A stretch of DNA of 11,236 nt from an uncultured Porphyromonadaceae bacterium (GTDB lineage: Bacteria; Bacteroidota; Bacteroidia; Bacteroidales; Muribaculaceae): assembly GCA_947176355.1 (NCBI GenBank), contig CAMWQY010000060.1, positions 1-11,236 on the forward strand, in the 5' to 3' direction. Shown here piece by piece: positions 1 through 6,946 of the stretch (position 1 is its first letter; each line of letters starts with the position of its first letter). The position numbers and the translations under genes are program-made. The notes under the pieces were generated by a model, which was not told the origin of the DNA, ran no database searches, and was given only the letters and a program-made list of their open reading frames with translations.

Positions 1-1
1 T

Positions 2-622
2 GTTATGGTAGGGAAAGAGGATAAAGAAGATGCTTTTGCTGAGTCAATCAAGGGCAGACGTGATCAATCTTCAGTGATCAGCCGAAAATTGGATGACCTT
101 GCAGAGATGAAGCTTGAAGAAGATGAACGATATCTTTTCTATGGATATCCCACTTCAAAAGACGATATTCAGACTATGCTGACAGCGATAGAATACTTGA
201 AGGAAAACAATCCTTTTGTCGAGATTAAGGTGATGGGTCGACCTAACTGGATCACGGTAGCAGAAGGCATGAAGGAGCGTTTCCACAAGGATGACGTATA
301 TTTCCCATCAAGATTCTTCTTTGACCACACAGGTGGTCTTGGAAAGGAGTTCATAGCCACTTATTCTTCTGCTTACGGACACAGTCCGATCCGATCATTC
401 CCCACATACGCTGTAGCCGGATATGACATTTCCAATTATTTCATACCCGGAATAGCGTCAAATGACGGTGATTTCAATGCATCTGTTCCTGACGGAAAAG
501 AAATCCAGACCCCAATAAATCTTGAGCGAGTAGGCAATTGGGGAGGATTTTTCAATCCTTCAGCCTATATGATTCGCTATTCTCCATTTGGAGACATAGA
601 GAAGATTCTAATCAGAAGATGA
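2..622 (+). CDS. C-terminal part of a LysM / type-1 periplasmic-binding-like protein (5' truncated)
   Basis: The reading frame is open to the left edge, so the first Met (base 5) is probably internal and about 206 residues of the 3' end are visible. The visible part resembles the C-terminal lobe of the Bacteroidota proteins annotated as LysM-domain or amino-acid ABC-transporter substrate-binding-like (type-1 periplasmic-binding fold). Family-like features are the short beta/alpha unit around visible residues 43-80 and the closing segment NLERVGNWGGF (residues 172-182) followed by an aromatic-rich strand. No LysM repeat lies in the visible part; it would be N-terminal. No catalytic residues are evident, so a binding or scaffolding role in the envelope is the best inference. 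The stop is 4 bases before the ATG of the PorT-like gene, which suggests co-transcription. Confidence is good for a coding end and moderate for the family. Confidence 0.7.
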   Translation, partial: VMVGKEDKEDAFAESIKGRRDQSSVISRKLDDLAEMKLEEDERYLFYGYPTSKDDIQTMLTAIEYLKENNPFVEIKVMGRPNWITVAEGMKERFHKDDVYFPSRFFFDHTGGLGKEFIATYSSAYGHSPIRSFPTYAVAGYDISNYFIPGIASNDGDFNASVPDGKEIQTPINLERVGNWGGFFNPSAYMIRYSPFGDIEKILIRR

Positions 623-626
623 AGTG

Positions 627-1307
627 ATGAAAAGACTTACTTTTTTGATAATAACAATTGTAATATCTGCGATCTCCGGAATGGCACAGACCCATTTTGA
701 CTCTCGCATTGACATTGGTGTGAGGGGAGGTTGCACATTTTCTACAGTGACTTTCAAACCCTCTATCACCAGTAAATTTGGAATGGGATATACAGGAGGA
801 GTATCCTTCCGATATACCGAAGAGAATCATTTTGCACTCATAGCCGAGGTCAATCTTGTACAACGCGGTTGGGCAGAGAAATTCGAAGATCTTCCGTATA
901 AATATCAGAGGATCCTTGATTACATTGAAGTGCCGATAATGTCGCATATATATTTCGGCCGTAGAGGTAAATTCTTTATAAACGCCGGTCCGGAAATAGC
1001 TTATTTCCTTGGAGACCATATCAAGAGTAATTTTGATTACCATAATACTCAGGATCTTCCCGGCTTTCATGACAAGAACAGAAGAGACGAACAGCTCACT
1101 ATGGATGTGAGCCAAAAAGTTGACTTCGGAATTGTAGCAGGATTAGGAGGCGAATTTAGCTTGAATCGTAAAAACTCATTGGCTGTGGAAGCTCGTCTCT
1201 ATTATGGAATCGGCAATGTCATGCCGTCCGGACGTCAAGACACTTTTTCATTGTCAAACCAACTAAGCATAGCCGTGACAGCCGGATATTGGTTTAGAAT
1301 TAAATAA
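627..1307 (+). CDS. PorT-family outer-membrane beta-barrel protein
   Basis: This 226-residue protein begins with a clear signal peptide: basic MKR, a hydrophobic stretch to about residue 18, and a likely signal-peptidase I cut at MA|Q (20/21). The rest is alternating polar/hydrophobic and aromatic strands with Gly-rich turns, for example GVRGG (31-35) and the closing strand AGYWFRIK, as expected for a small outer-membrane barrel. Its closest match by eye is the PorT / outer-membrane beta-barrel group of Bacteroidota. PorT itself works with the type IX secretion system, but most paralogues have no known role and nothing here proves that function. A GTG at 624 is an alternative start one codon upstream; I prefer the ATG at 627. 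It lies 4 bases after the preceding stop and 15 bases before the GSCFA gene, so the three are probably one envelope operon. Confidence 0.75.
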   Translation: MKRLTFLIITIVISAISGMAQTHFDSRIDIGVRGGCTFSTVTFKPSITSKFGMGYTGGVSFRYTEENHFALIAEVNLVQRGWAEKFEDLPYKYQRILDYIEVPIMSHIYFGRRGKFFINAGPEIAYFLGDHIKSNFDYHNTQDLPGFHDKNRRDEQLTMDVSQKVDFGIVAGLGGEFSLNRKNSLAVEARLYYGIGNVMPSGRQDTFSLSNQLSIAVTAGYWFRIK

Positions 1308-1322
1308 CTCCCCTAAAAATAC

Positions 1323-2213
1323 GTGAAATTCAGAACCGAATACAAAGCGGAGCCCTCTGGGCTTCATCTTGATCCGACGAGACCTATTGTGCTCGTCGGA
1401 TCCTGTTTTGCCGACAATATCGCCGGAAAGATGCGTGAATGTCTATGGAATGCATATAATGGACTTGGAACTCTCTACAACCCCATGTCGATAGCTAAGG
1501 TTTTAGAAATGATGGTGTTTGGAGATAATGATTCCGTTGATATTGAATCTTCTTTGTTTGAGACTAATGGAATTGTGCATTCATGGTTGTTTGATTCCCA
1601 TTTCTCTGCCACATCAAGAGATGAATGCATCAAAAATATTATTGAAAGTCGCACAAAACTATTGGCAAGTCTTGAAAAATCCCAAATGCTTATAGTGACA
1701 TTTGGGACTGCATGGTGCTATTCCTTACAAAATATGAATAAAGAGGAAGAATATATAGTAGCCAACTGCCATAAAATGCCCTCATCAATGTTTAGTCGCA
1801 GAAGGGTATCTGTAGAAGAAATATCTACTTTGTGGATAGATTTATGCAAGCGGTTACATCAAAAATATCCGCATCTTTCCATAGTGTTTACAGTGAGTCC
1901 CGTAAGGCATCTTAAAGATGGTTTTGAAGGAAACACACTATCTAAATGTACACTTCAACTTGCCGTAGAACAAATACGGACGAAAATTGTTAATGCCTTA
2001 TATTTCCCGGCTTACGAACTGTTGTGCGACGACCTTCGAGACTATAGATTTTACTCCACAGACCTTGTTCATCCATCAGATTCGGCTATTGAATACATTT
2101 GGGAGATATTCTGCCAGACTTATCTCGACGAAAACGGCATGACTATGATAAAAGAGGGCAATAAAAAATTTAAAAAGCTCAATCATCGCCCAATTATGCG
2201 ACTTGGGATTTGA
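1323..2213 (+). CDS. GSCFA-domain protein, GTG start
   Basis: A 296-residue protein of the GSCFA family, which is named for the motif seen here at residues 26-30 (GSCFAD, in VLVGSCFAD). Other family blocks are present: LYNPMSI (51-57), TFGTAWCY (126-133), ANCHKMP (147-153), FTVSPVRHLKDG (189-200) and DLVHPSDSAIEYIW (247-260). The family is related to SGNH/GDSL-type hydrolases. Ser27 and the DLVHPSD segment (with His250) are the likely nucleophile and base region, but substrates are not established. No signal peptide is visible, so it is probably cytoplasmic. The start is GTG at 1323: family members begin with an M-x-FRT sequence and the next in-frame Met is residue 37, beyond the GSCFA motif, so a later start would remove the active site. 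It is the last gene before the 155-base A/T-rich gap and probably ends the envelope operon. Confidence 0.88.
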   Translation: MKFRTEYKAEPSGLHLDPTRPIVLVGSCFADNIAGKMRECLWNAYNGLGTLYNPMSIAKVLEMMVFGDNDSVDIESSLFETNGIVHSWLFDSHFSATSRDECIKNIIESRTKLLASLEKSQMLIVTFGTAWCYSLQNMNKEEEYIVANCHKMPSSMFSRRRVSVEEISTLWIDLCKRLHQKYPHLSIVFTVSPVRHLKDGFEGNTLSKCTLQLAVEQIRTKIVNALYFPAYELLCDDLRDYRFYSTDLVHPSDSAIEYIWEIFCQTYLDENGMTMIKEGNKKFKKLNHRPIMRLGI

Positions 2214-2282
2214 AGCATTTTCATAAAAAATGTAAAATTTATATCTTAATCGCAAAAAAATAGACTAATTCAATTTTTAATA

Positions 2283-2314
2283 TTTGTATATTTAATGAAT
2301 TATCATTAACTTTG
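2283..2314 (+). promoter_or_regulatory. Bacteroidota-type promoter for the sugar-kinase operon
   Basis: TTTG at 2283-2286 and TAACTTTG at 2307-2314 are separated by 20 bases. This matches the established Bacteroides sigma-ABfr promoter pattern (-33 TTTG, 19-21 bases, -7 TAnnTTTG). Transcription should begin near 2319-2322, leaving a leader of about 50 bases before the ATG at 2369. It is the only such element I found in a gap between genes, and it lies in the longest gap, so it probably defines the start of the 2369-5785 transcript. Confidence 0.75.
2292..2309. promoter_or_regulatory. Operator-like perfect inverted repeat inside the promoter
   Basis: TTAATGA (2292-2298), spacer ATTA, TCATTAA (2303-2309): both 7-base arms pair perfectly. 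It occupies the spacer of the promoter and runs into the first bases of its -7 element, where a bound repressor would block RNA polymerase. It lies upstream of the predicted start of transcription, so it would act as DNA rather than as an RNA hairpin. Shifted by two bases (2294-2311), the sequence also matches the classical ARG box consensus at 16 of 18 positions, though that consensus is A/T-rich and easy to match by chance. The regulator is unknown. Confidence 0.45.
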
Positions 2315-2368
2315 TAGGATAATAAGCACAATTGTTTATTTGAATGCTTCACTTACCAAGTTAATATA

Positions 2369-3226
2369 ATGAAAATACTAATAGCCGACGCAGGCGCAAC
2401 CAAGACAGACTGGGTAAAACTCACACTCGGCTCTTCTGCCGGAGAAGAAGAATACTATACGGGCGTAGGAATAAGCCCCTTGCATAATGATGCAGATATG
2501 ATCGAGGAGGAACTTCGCTTGGTAAGGGCCTCTCTTGGAGATTCTTTCGATAAAATCAGATTTTTTGGAGCAGGAATTGGTTCTCCAATTATCGCAGGTA
2601 AGATGGAAGCCATTCTGTCAGAAATGTTTTCATGTCGAGATATCAAGGCAGACAGTGATATGGCCGGGTCTGCCATGGCTTTACTCGGAAGTACCCCCGG
2701 CATAGCATGTATTATGGGCACCGGGAGCAATTCATGCCATTACGACGGTGAAAAAATCGACCGCAAATCCGCTTCTCTTGGATATCTTCTTGACGACGAG
2801 GGGGGAGGAGTTGCCTACTGCCGTCGGTTGCTCGCTGATGTATTTAAGAAAATTGCTCCTCAAGACATTATCGACGAATTTGATAAGCGTTATTCCCTAT
2901 CTGTAAGCGAAGTGGTAGATCATCTTTATCGTCGTCCTTCTCCAAACAGATGGATATCAAGCTTCATGCCTTTTATAGTAGACAATATCTCCAATGCATA
3001 CATTCAGTCATTAGTTGAGTCCCAGACGAAAAGATTTTTTGATAGGGAATTTCAATCATACTCTGATACGGAATTGAAGTCAGAGGGAATTGGATTCATT
3101 GGATCAGTGGCTGAATTTCTTAAGCCGACAATTGAAAACGAAATGCAAAGGCGTGGATGGAAACTTAGAGCTATTGTCAAGCGACCTGTTGACTCCCTCA
3201 TTAAAAAGATTAAAGAAAACGAATGA
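2369..3226 (+). CDS. BadF/BadG-type sugar kinase, probable N-acetylglucosamine kinase
   Basis: A 285-residue member of the BadF/BadG/BcrA/BcrD ATPase (ASKHA) fold, in the branch usually annotated as N-acetylglucosamine or glucosamine kinase in Bacteroidota. It would phosphorylate an amino sugar with ATP in the cytoplasm, typically when cell-wall or host amino sugars are salvaged. Visible motifs: phosphate-1 loop DAGATKTDW (7-15); SDMAGSAMALLG (96-107) containing the probable catalytic Asp97; phosphate-2 loop MGTGSNS (116-122); LGYLLDDEGGG (138-148); and GFIGSVAEFLKP (242-252), the adenosine-motif glycines. The length is normal. The start is the first ATG after the promoter and gives the expected N-terminal MKILIADAG. 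Its TGA overlaps the next ATG in ATGA (3223-3226), so the two are probably translationally coupled. The exact sugar (GlcNAc, GlcN or MurNAc) cannot be read from sequence. Confidence 0.87.
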   Translation: MKILIADAGATKTDWVKLTLGSSAGEEEYYTGVGISPLHNDADMIEEELRLVRASLGDSFDKIRFFGAGIGSPIIAGKMEAILSEMFSCRDIKADSDMAGSAMALLGSTPGIACIMGTGSNSCHYDGEKIDRKSASLGYLLDDEGGGVAYCRRLLADVFKKIAPQDIIDEFDKRYSLSVSEVVDHLYRRPSPNRWISSFMPFIVDNISNAYIQSLVESQTKRFFDREFQSYSDTELKSEGIGFIGSVAEFLKPTIENEMQRRGWKLRAIVKRPVDSLIKKIKENE

Positions 3227-4155
3227 ATAATAAATTAAGAACTTTGGCTTTTGCAAGTGTGCTTTTGGGATGCACGTCCATTTCATCGGCACAGTTGGTC
3301 AATGACTCTACCGAACTTATCGAGAGCGGTGTCATGTATGTGGACCCTCTTTTTGAATATCCTATTGCCCCGGAAGAATTGTCATCATTCACCGACAAAT
3401 GCGATTGGCTCGTTGAGAATTTTTGGAATGGTTTTGATTTGAAAGCAAAAGATGCTGTAGACCAAAATAAATTAAACCATGCATTTAAAATCTATGCTAC
3501 ATCTTGTCAGTATGCCAACAAGGACAAGGTGACTTCAGCCGTGGATAAGCTTATGAAAAATCTTCAGAAGAATCCCATTCTTCTATATCAGATGACTAAA
3601 TCTGCAGAGGAGATTATCTATGGTCCGCGTGCAGAAGTCTGGATTGATGAGCTCTATGCAAGGATACTAAAATCGGCTCTTGCAAGTAAGAAATTTCCAA
3701 ATACGAAAAGGGCCCGATATGAAAGCCAACTGAAGCAACTTGAAAATTCATTGGTTGGCAACAAACCGACTACTTTTGAATTCGTACGTCCAAACGGAGA
3801 CAAGGCTCAATATTTTCCAATGGCGACACCAACCATTATCATCTTTGGCGATCCGGAATGTGATGAATGCCGGATGGGAAAACTTAGGATGCAATCTAAT
3901 GTGTCTTTCAGCAAAGCGGTGACTGATGGAAAAATCAATGTCCTATTCATTATCCCTGATCCGGAAGATGGTTGGGAAAAGAAGGTGTCAGATTTTCCGA
4001 AGAATTGGTCGGTAGGTGCTTCTGATTCAGTATCTGAGATTATAGATATTCGTGAAGTACCGGAAATATATGTGATTGACACAAACGGAAAGATTGTCAA
4101 CAAACATATTGGTGCTGTCAATGCCATGAATGTAGCATTGTCTTTGATTCAATAA
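3223..4155 (+). CDS. Secreted thioredoxin-fold protein (DUF5106-like N-terminal region)
   Basis: This 310-residue protein has a signal sequence (NNKLR then a hydrophobic core, residues 5-16) with two possible processing sites: signal peptidase I at SSA|Q (23/24), or a weak lipobox LLGC with Cys17, which would make it a lipoprotein. Residues about 30-185 are helical and resemble the DUF5106-type region found before thioredoxin domains in Bacteroidota. Residues about 186-310 form a thioredoxin fold: strand TPTIIIFGD (203-210), a CxxC motif Cys213-Asp-Glu-Cys216 preceded by DPE, and the cis-proline context EVPEIYVID (278-286, Pro280). Both cysteines are present, so redox activity in the periplasm or at a membrane is likely; the partner is unknown. 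It overlaps the kinase gene by 4 bases. Confidence 0.8.
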   Translation: MNNKLRTLAFASVLLGCTSISSAQLVNDSTELIESGVMYVDPLFEYPIAPEELSSFTDKCDWLVENFWNGFDLKAKDAVDQNKLNHAFKIYATSCQYANKDKVTSAVDKLMKNLQKNPILLYQMTKSAEEIIYGPRAEVWIDELYARILKSALASKKFPNTKRARYESQLKQLENSLVGNKPTTFEFVRPNGDKAQYFPMATPTIIIFGDPECDECRMGKLRMQSNVSFSKAVTDGKINVLFIIPDPEDGWEKKVSDFPKNWSVGASDSVSEIIDIREVPEIYVIDTNGKIVNKHIGAVNAMNVALSLIQ

Positions 4156-4158
4156 TTA

Positions 4159-4178
4159 TTGTCACATAAATCTGACAA
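4159..4178. repeat. Short inverted repeat upstream of the DoxX gene
   Basis: TTGTCA (4159-4164) and TGACAA (4173-4178) form perfect 6-base arms around an 8-base loop, between the thioredoxin-fold stop and the DoxX ATG 12 bases further on. It could be a weak RNA hairpin affecting translation of DoxX or a small operator. There is no U-tract of the kind a terminator needs and no promoter match in this 35-base gap. A 6-base repeat can also occur by chance. Confidence 0.3.
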
Positions 4179-4190
4179 ATTTATATAATA

Positions 4191-4700
4191 ATGAATAGAA
4201 AGAAGGTTCTCGGACTACCAAAAAAAATATATGTGACCACATCCGGCTACAGCTATACTCACCTCGGACGACTCTTTCTCCGACTTTTTGTGGGGATCAT
4301 GCTCATGCAATTTGGTATTCGTCAGATTGAATATGCTTCAATGCTTTCGGATACGTTTCCGGCGGTCATGGGGATGACCTCAGAGACATCTTTGTGGACT
4401 ATGATTTGCATAGAAATAGGGTGTAGCATTTTTATTATGGCTGGTTTTTTGACGAGGATCATGATCCTTCCGCCTTTTGTCGCCATGATTCTGGCTGAAT
4501 ATCATCTTCTCCATGATGTAGCCACTAATGCTTCCTACCAGTTAAGTTGGGAGCAACCCGGGTATCTGCCAATTATGTTTCTGGGTATTTATTTCTTTCT
4601 TATTCTTGTCGGTCCCGGCAAGATCTCTGTTGATTATTTTCTTTCGCTCCATCTTCTGCATTCGTCAGATCACAGCGAGGAGGAACTTGAGGAAGTGTGA
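4191..4700 (+). CDS. DoxX-family inner-membrane protein
   Basis: A 169-residue protein with four predicted membrane helices at about residues 26-43, 68-85, 88-107 and 125-142, ending in the DoxX-type segment [12 protein letters not shown] (139-150) and an acidic cytoplasmic tail (EEELEEV). DoxX relatives include the small subunit of thiosulfate:quinone oxidoreductase and membrane components linked to redox stress; most Bacteroidota members are uncharacterised. Its place directly after a CxxC thioredoxin-fold protein suggests an envelope thiol/quinone role, but that is inference. The ATG at 4191 places the first basic stretch (MNRKK) before helix 1. The stop TGA (4698-4700) overlaps the mnmA ATG by one base. 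Confidence 0.85.
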   Translation: MNRKKVLGLPKKIYVTTSGYSYTHLGRLFLRLFVGIMLMQFGIRQIEYASMLSDTFPAVMGMTSETSLWTMICIEIGCSIFIMAGFLTRIMILPPFVAMILAEYHLLHDVATNASYQLSWEQPGYLPIMFLGIYFFLILVGPGKISVDYFLSLHLLHSSDHSEEELEEV

Positions 4701-5785
4701 TGAAAATAGCTGTTTTAATATCCGGGGGAGTTGATAGTGCCGTGACAGTAGACCACCTTTATAAGGAAGGCCACGAGTTGCACCTTTTCTACATTCGTAT
4801 CGGCATGGACAATGGGGAAGGACAATGCACCGCTGAGGAAGACATAGAAATGTGCACTCTGATTGCCAAGAAATATAATCTTCCCTTCAAGGTTGTATCT
4901 CTTCATGAAGAATATTGGGAATATGTCATGCAATATGCGCTTCAGACCGTCAAGCAAGGATTGACTCCTCATCCCGACATGATGTGTAATAAAATCATCA
5001 AGTTTGGCTTTTTTGAAGAGCGATGGGGACATGAATTTGATAAGACTGCTACCGGACATTATGCCAAAGTCATAGAAAAAGATGGAAAATACTGGCTTGC
5101 TACAGCTCCCGATCCGGTCAAAGATCAGACTGATTTCCTTGCTCAAATAAGCTACTCTCAACTGTCGCATATTCTTTTTCCACTTGGAGACATGACCAAG
5201 GAAGAAGTGAGGGAAGCGGCATTGAAAGCCCAACTTCCTAATGCAACGAGAAAAGACAGCCAAGGCATCTGCTTCCTGGGGAAGATCGATTATAGTGATT
5301 TCCTTGAGCGTCAGTTGGGCTCTAAGAAGGGACCAGTCATTGAGATAGAGACAGGGCGTAAAATTGGAGAACATAAAGGATATTGGTTTTATACCATCGG
5401 CCAACGCAAAGGCCTTGGTCTTGGTGGTGGTCCATGGTTTGTAGTAAGAAAAAATATCCGCGACAATGTCATCTATGTCAGCCATGGATATGACACAAAA
5501 CTCCAATACGGTAAGGAAATTTATATGGACGAAATGCATTGGATTACTGTTGATCCATTTGAATCTGAATTATTTGGAAAAAATAATGACGGATCGCTCA
5601 ATATATCATTTAAGACGCGACATACCCCGGAGTTTTTTGACGGAATCCTACGGCATATCGAAGATGGCAGATACATCATCGAGTCCGAACGAGATGTGCA
5701 AGGAATTGCTCCAGGCCAGTATTCAATCATATACACCCCCGATAGAAAGATTTGTCTCGGATCAGGAATGATATCAAAACCTTGA
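4700..5785 (+). CDS. mnmA: tRNA-specific 2-thiouridylase MnmA
   Basis: A 361-residue enzyme that activates U34 of tRNA-Lys, -Glu and -Gln with ATP and transfers persulfide sulfur to give s2U34. Visible motifs: the PP-loop SGGVDS (8-13); [12 protein letters not shown] (91-102) with the catalytic Cys96; ATGHYAK (117-123); and GICFLG (189-194) with the second catalytic Cys191. The C-terminal beta-barrel contains [17 protein letters not shown] (232-248) and the usual VQGIAPGQ (333-340). The first motif reads HPD rather than the common NPD; both cysteines are intact. A GTG at 4697 is in frame one codon earlier, but the ATG at 4700 in TGATG with the DoxX stop is the better start. Translational coupling with doxX is likely. 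Bacteroidota may carry more than one mnmA paralogue, so this may not be the only copy. Confidence 0.95.
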   Translation: MKIAVLISGGVDSAVTVDHLYKEGHELHLFYIRIGMDNGEGQCTAEEDIEMCTLIAKKYNLPFKVVSLHEEYWEYVMQYALQTVKQGLTPHPDMMCNKIIKFGFFEERWGHEFDKTATGHYAKVIEKDGKYWLATAPDPVKDQTDFLAQISYSQLSHILFPLGDMTKEEVREAALKAQLPNATRKDSQGICFLGKIDYSDFLERQLGSKKGPVIEIETGRKIGEHKGYWFYTIGQRKGLGLGGGPWFVVRKNIRDNVIYVSHGYDTKLQYGKEIYMDEMHWITVDPFESELFGKNNDGSLNISFKTRHTPEFFDGILRHIEDGRYIIESERDVQGIAPGQYSIIYTPDRKICLGSGMISKP

Positions 5786-5810
5786 TATGAAAATCTAATT
5801 TATTCAGAAA

Positions 5811-6440
5811 ATGGAAAATGAATTGGTTAGGCTTAATGTAGTAGGAATCACTTACAACCAGATTGAGAATGGTATGTATGCTATGATTCTTGAAGAAGAG
5901 GGCGGAAGACGCCGTCTTCCGATTATCATCGGCTATAATGAAGCCCAATCTATAGAGTGTCTACTTCAAAAGATTAAGACTCCTCGTCCACTTACTCACG
6001 AGTTTACTTCCGAAATCATTAATGCTTTCGGAATAGAAATAGAATCCGTAGTGATAAAACAACTTGCGAATGGTATCTTTACTGCTGACGTAACTTTCAA
6101 AAAAGGACGCTCAGTCAGGGTTCTTGATGCCAGATCGAGCGATGCTATAGCTCTTGCGATGCGTGCGGAAGCTCCTATTTTTACGTCTAAAGAGCTTCTT
6201 GACAAGTGTGGCATAGAAAGAGACGCGTTAGCATCCCGACAACTTCATGCAGCATCTCGCCAATCTATTCCGGTAAAGTCTGCCATTGAGCGGGTGAAAA
6301 ATCCCGTTGCAGATCCCTACGCTGATGTGAGCCTTGAAAGCTTAAAGCGAATGATGGAGAAGGCTGTAAAGAATGAGGATTACGAGAAAGCTGAAGAGAT
6401 AAAAAAAGAAATAGATAAACGGCACGATTGTGCTATATAA
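5811..6440 (+). CDS. Bifunctional nuclease (DUF151) family protein with C-terminal UVR motif
   Basis: A 209-residue protein with a DUF151/BFN domain (about residues 3-135) and a UvrB/UvrC-type UVR helical hairpin at about 174-205 (LESLKRMMEKAVKNEDYEKA and following). DUF151 hallmarks are RRLPIIIGYNEAQSIE (34-49) and the signature LDARSSDAIALAMR (105-118). Plant and mycobacterial homologues have been reported to have RNase and DNase activity; what the UVR hairpin contacts in the Bacteroidota version is unknown. No signal peptide is seen, so it is cytoplasmic. The ATG at 5811 gives the usual short N-terminus. It follows mnmA by 25 bases with no terminator-like hairpin and precedes the ArgR-type gene by 11 bases, so it may be read from the upstream transcript. 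Confidence 0.88.
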   Translation: MENELVRLNVVGITYNQIENGMYAMILEEEGGRRRLPIIIGYNEAQSIECLLQKIKTPRPLTHEFTSEIINAFGIEIESVVIKQLANGIFTADVTFKKGRSVRVLDARSSDAIALAMRAEAPIFTSKELLDKCGIERDALASRQLHAASRQSIPVKSAIERVKNPVADPYADVSLESLKRMMEKAVKNEDYEKAEEIKKEIDKRHDCAI

Positions 6441-6451
6441 TGCCGTAAGAC

Positions 6452-6946
6452 ATGAGCCGAAAAAACGACCGCATCGAACATCTCATTGAGATCATTAAGA
6501 ACAATAATGTAGGTAGCCAGGAAGAACTTCTGAAGATGCTCGCAGACAAGGGTATTTTCGTCACCCAAGCTACTTTGTCACGCGATCTTAAGATGCTCAA
6601 GACGACTAAAGTGCCCCTTGACCACGGATCGTATGCTTATATGCTGCCCGATGCCCTGACTTCCAAACTGAACAATTCCGGAAGAAGGACAGCAGAATTC
6701 TCCCGCCATGCCGGCAATGGATTCATTTCTCTTGAATTCTCGAGCAATATAGGGGTGATGCTCACCCGTAATGGCTATGCTTCCGGAATTGCATACGATA
6801 TCGATATGCTGAATGCTCCTGAAATAGCCGGTACGATAGCTGGTGCTAACACTGTCTTTATTGTTCTCAGAGAGGGCGTGTCTCACGACAAGGCTACTGA
6901 AGTGCTTTCATTAATATTACCTGTAAAATCAAAGGGCAATGATTAG
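6452..6946 (+). CDS. argR: ArgR-type regulator with altered arginine-binding motif
   Basis: A 164-residue protein of the arginine repressor (ArgR/AhrC) family. The N-terminal winged helix-turn-helix is well preserved: GSQEELLKMLADKG (21-34) and the recognition helix TQATLSRDLKMLK (38-50), including the Ser43-Arg44 pair that contacts ARG boxes. The C-terminal trimerisation domain is recognisable from GFISLEF (90-96), NGYASGIAYDID (107-118) and GTIAGANTVFIVLREG (127-142). In ArgR proteins that loop normally reads GTIAGDDT, and the two aspartates bind arginine; here they are Ala132 and Asn133. The usual PGxA turn is NGYA. I infer that it binds DNA but may not sense arginine in the normal way. 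It overlaps the ArgC-like gene by 8 bases. The family call is firm; the effector response is not. The gene symbol refers to the family. Confidence 0.9.
   Translation: MSRKNDRIEHLIEIIKNNNVGSQEELLKMLADKGIFVTQATLSRDLKMLKTTKVPLDHGSYAYMLPDALTSKLNNSGRRTAEFSRHAGNGFISLEFSSNIGVMLTRNGYASGIAYDIDMLNAPEIAGTIAGANTVFIVLREGVSHDKATEVLSLILPVKSKGND

Noticed and set aside
612..1115. Minus-strand ORF of 167 codons opposite the PorT-like gene
   Set aside because: The + strand has a signal peptide and a full beta-barrel pattern, whereas the minus product shows no motif and has no promoter or start context.
1323..1432. GSCFA gene starting at the first in-frame ATG (residue 37 of the GTG-start protein)
   Set aside because: This would delete the GSCFA motif at residues 26-30, the most conserved part of the family, so GTG at 1323 is preferred.
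2216..2232. Hairpin CATTTT-CATAA-AAAATG after the GSCFA stop as a terminator
   Set aside because: The arms pair, but four of six pairs form a run of T-A, only one pair is G-C, and no T-tract follows directly. In such A/T-rich DNA this is too weak to call a terminator.
4715..5539. Long minus-strand ORF (274 codons) opposite mnmA
   Set aside because: It lies entirely inside mnmA on the opposite strand. MnmA has all its catalytic motifs in the + frame, while the minus translation has no recognisable domain and low-complexity composition. It is a shadow of the real gene.
6420..6451. A promoter or ARG box directly in front of the ArgR-type gene
   Set aside because: Only 11 bases separate it from the preceding stop, and neither TAnnTTTG nor a TGAAT/ATTCA pair is visible here or in the last codons of the upstream gene.
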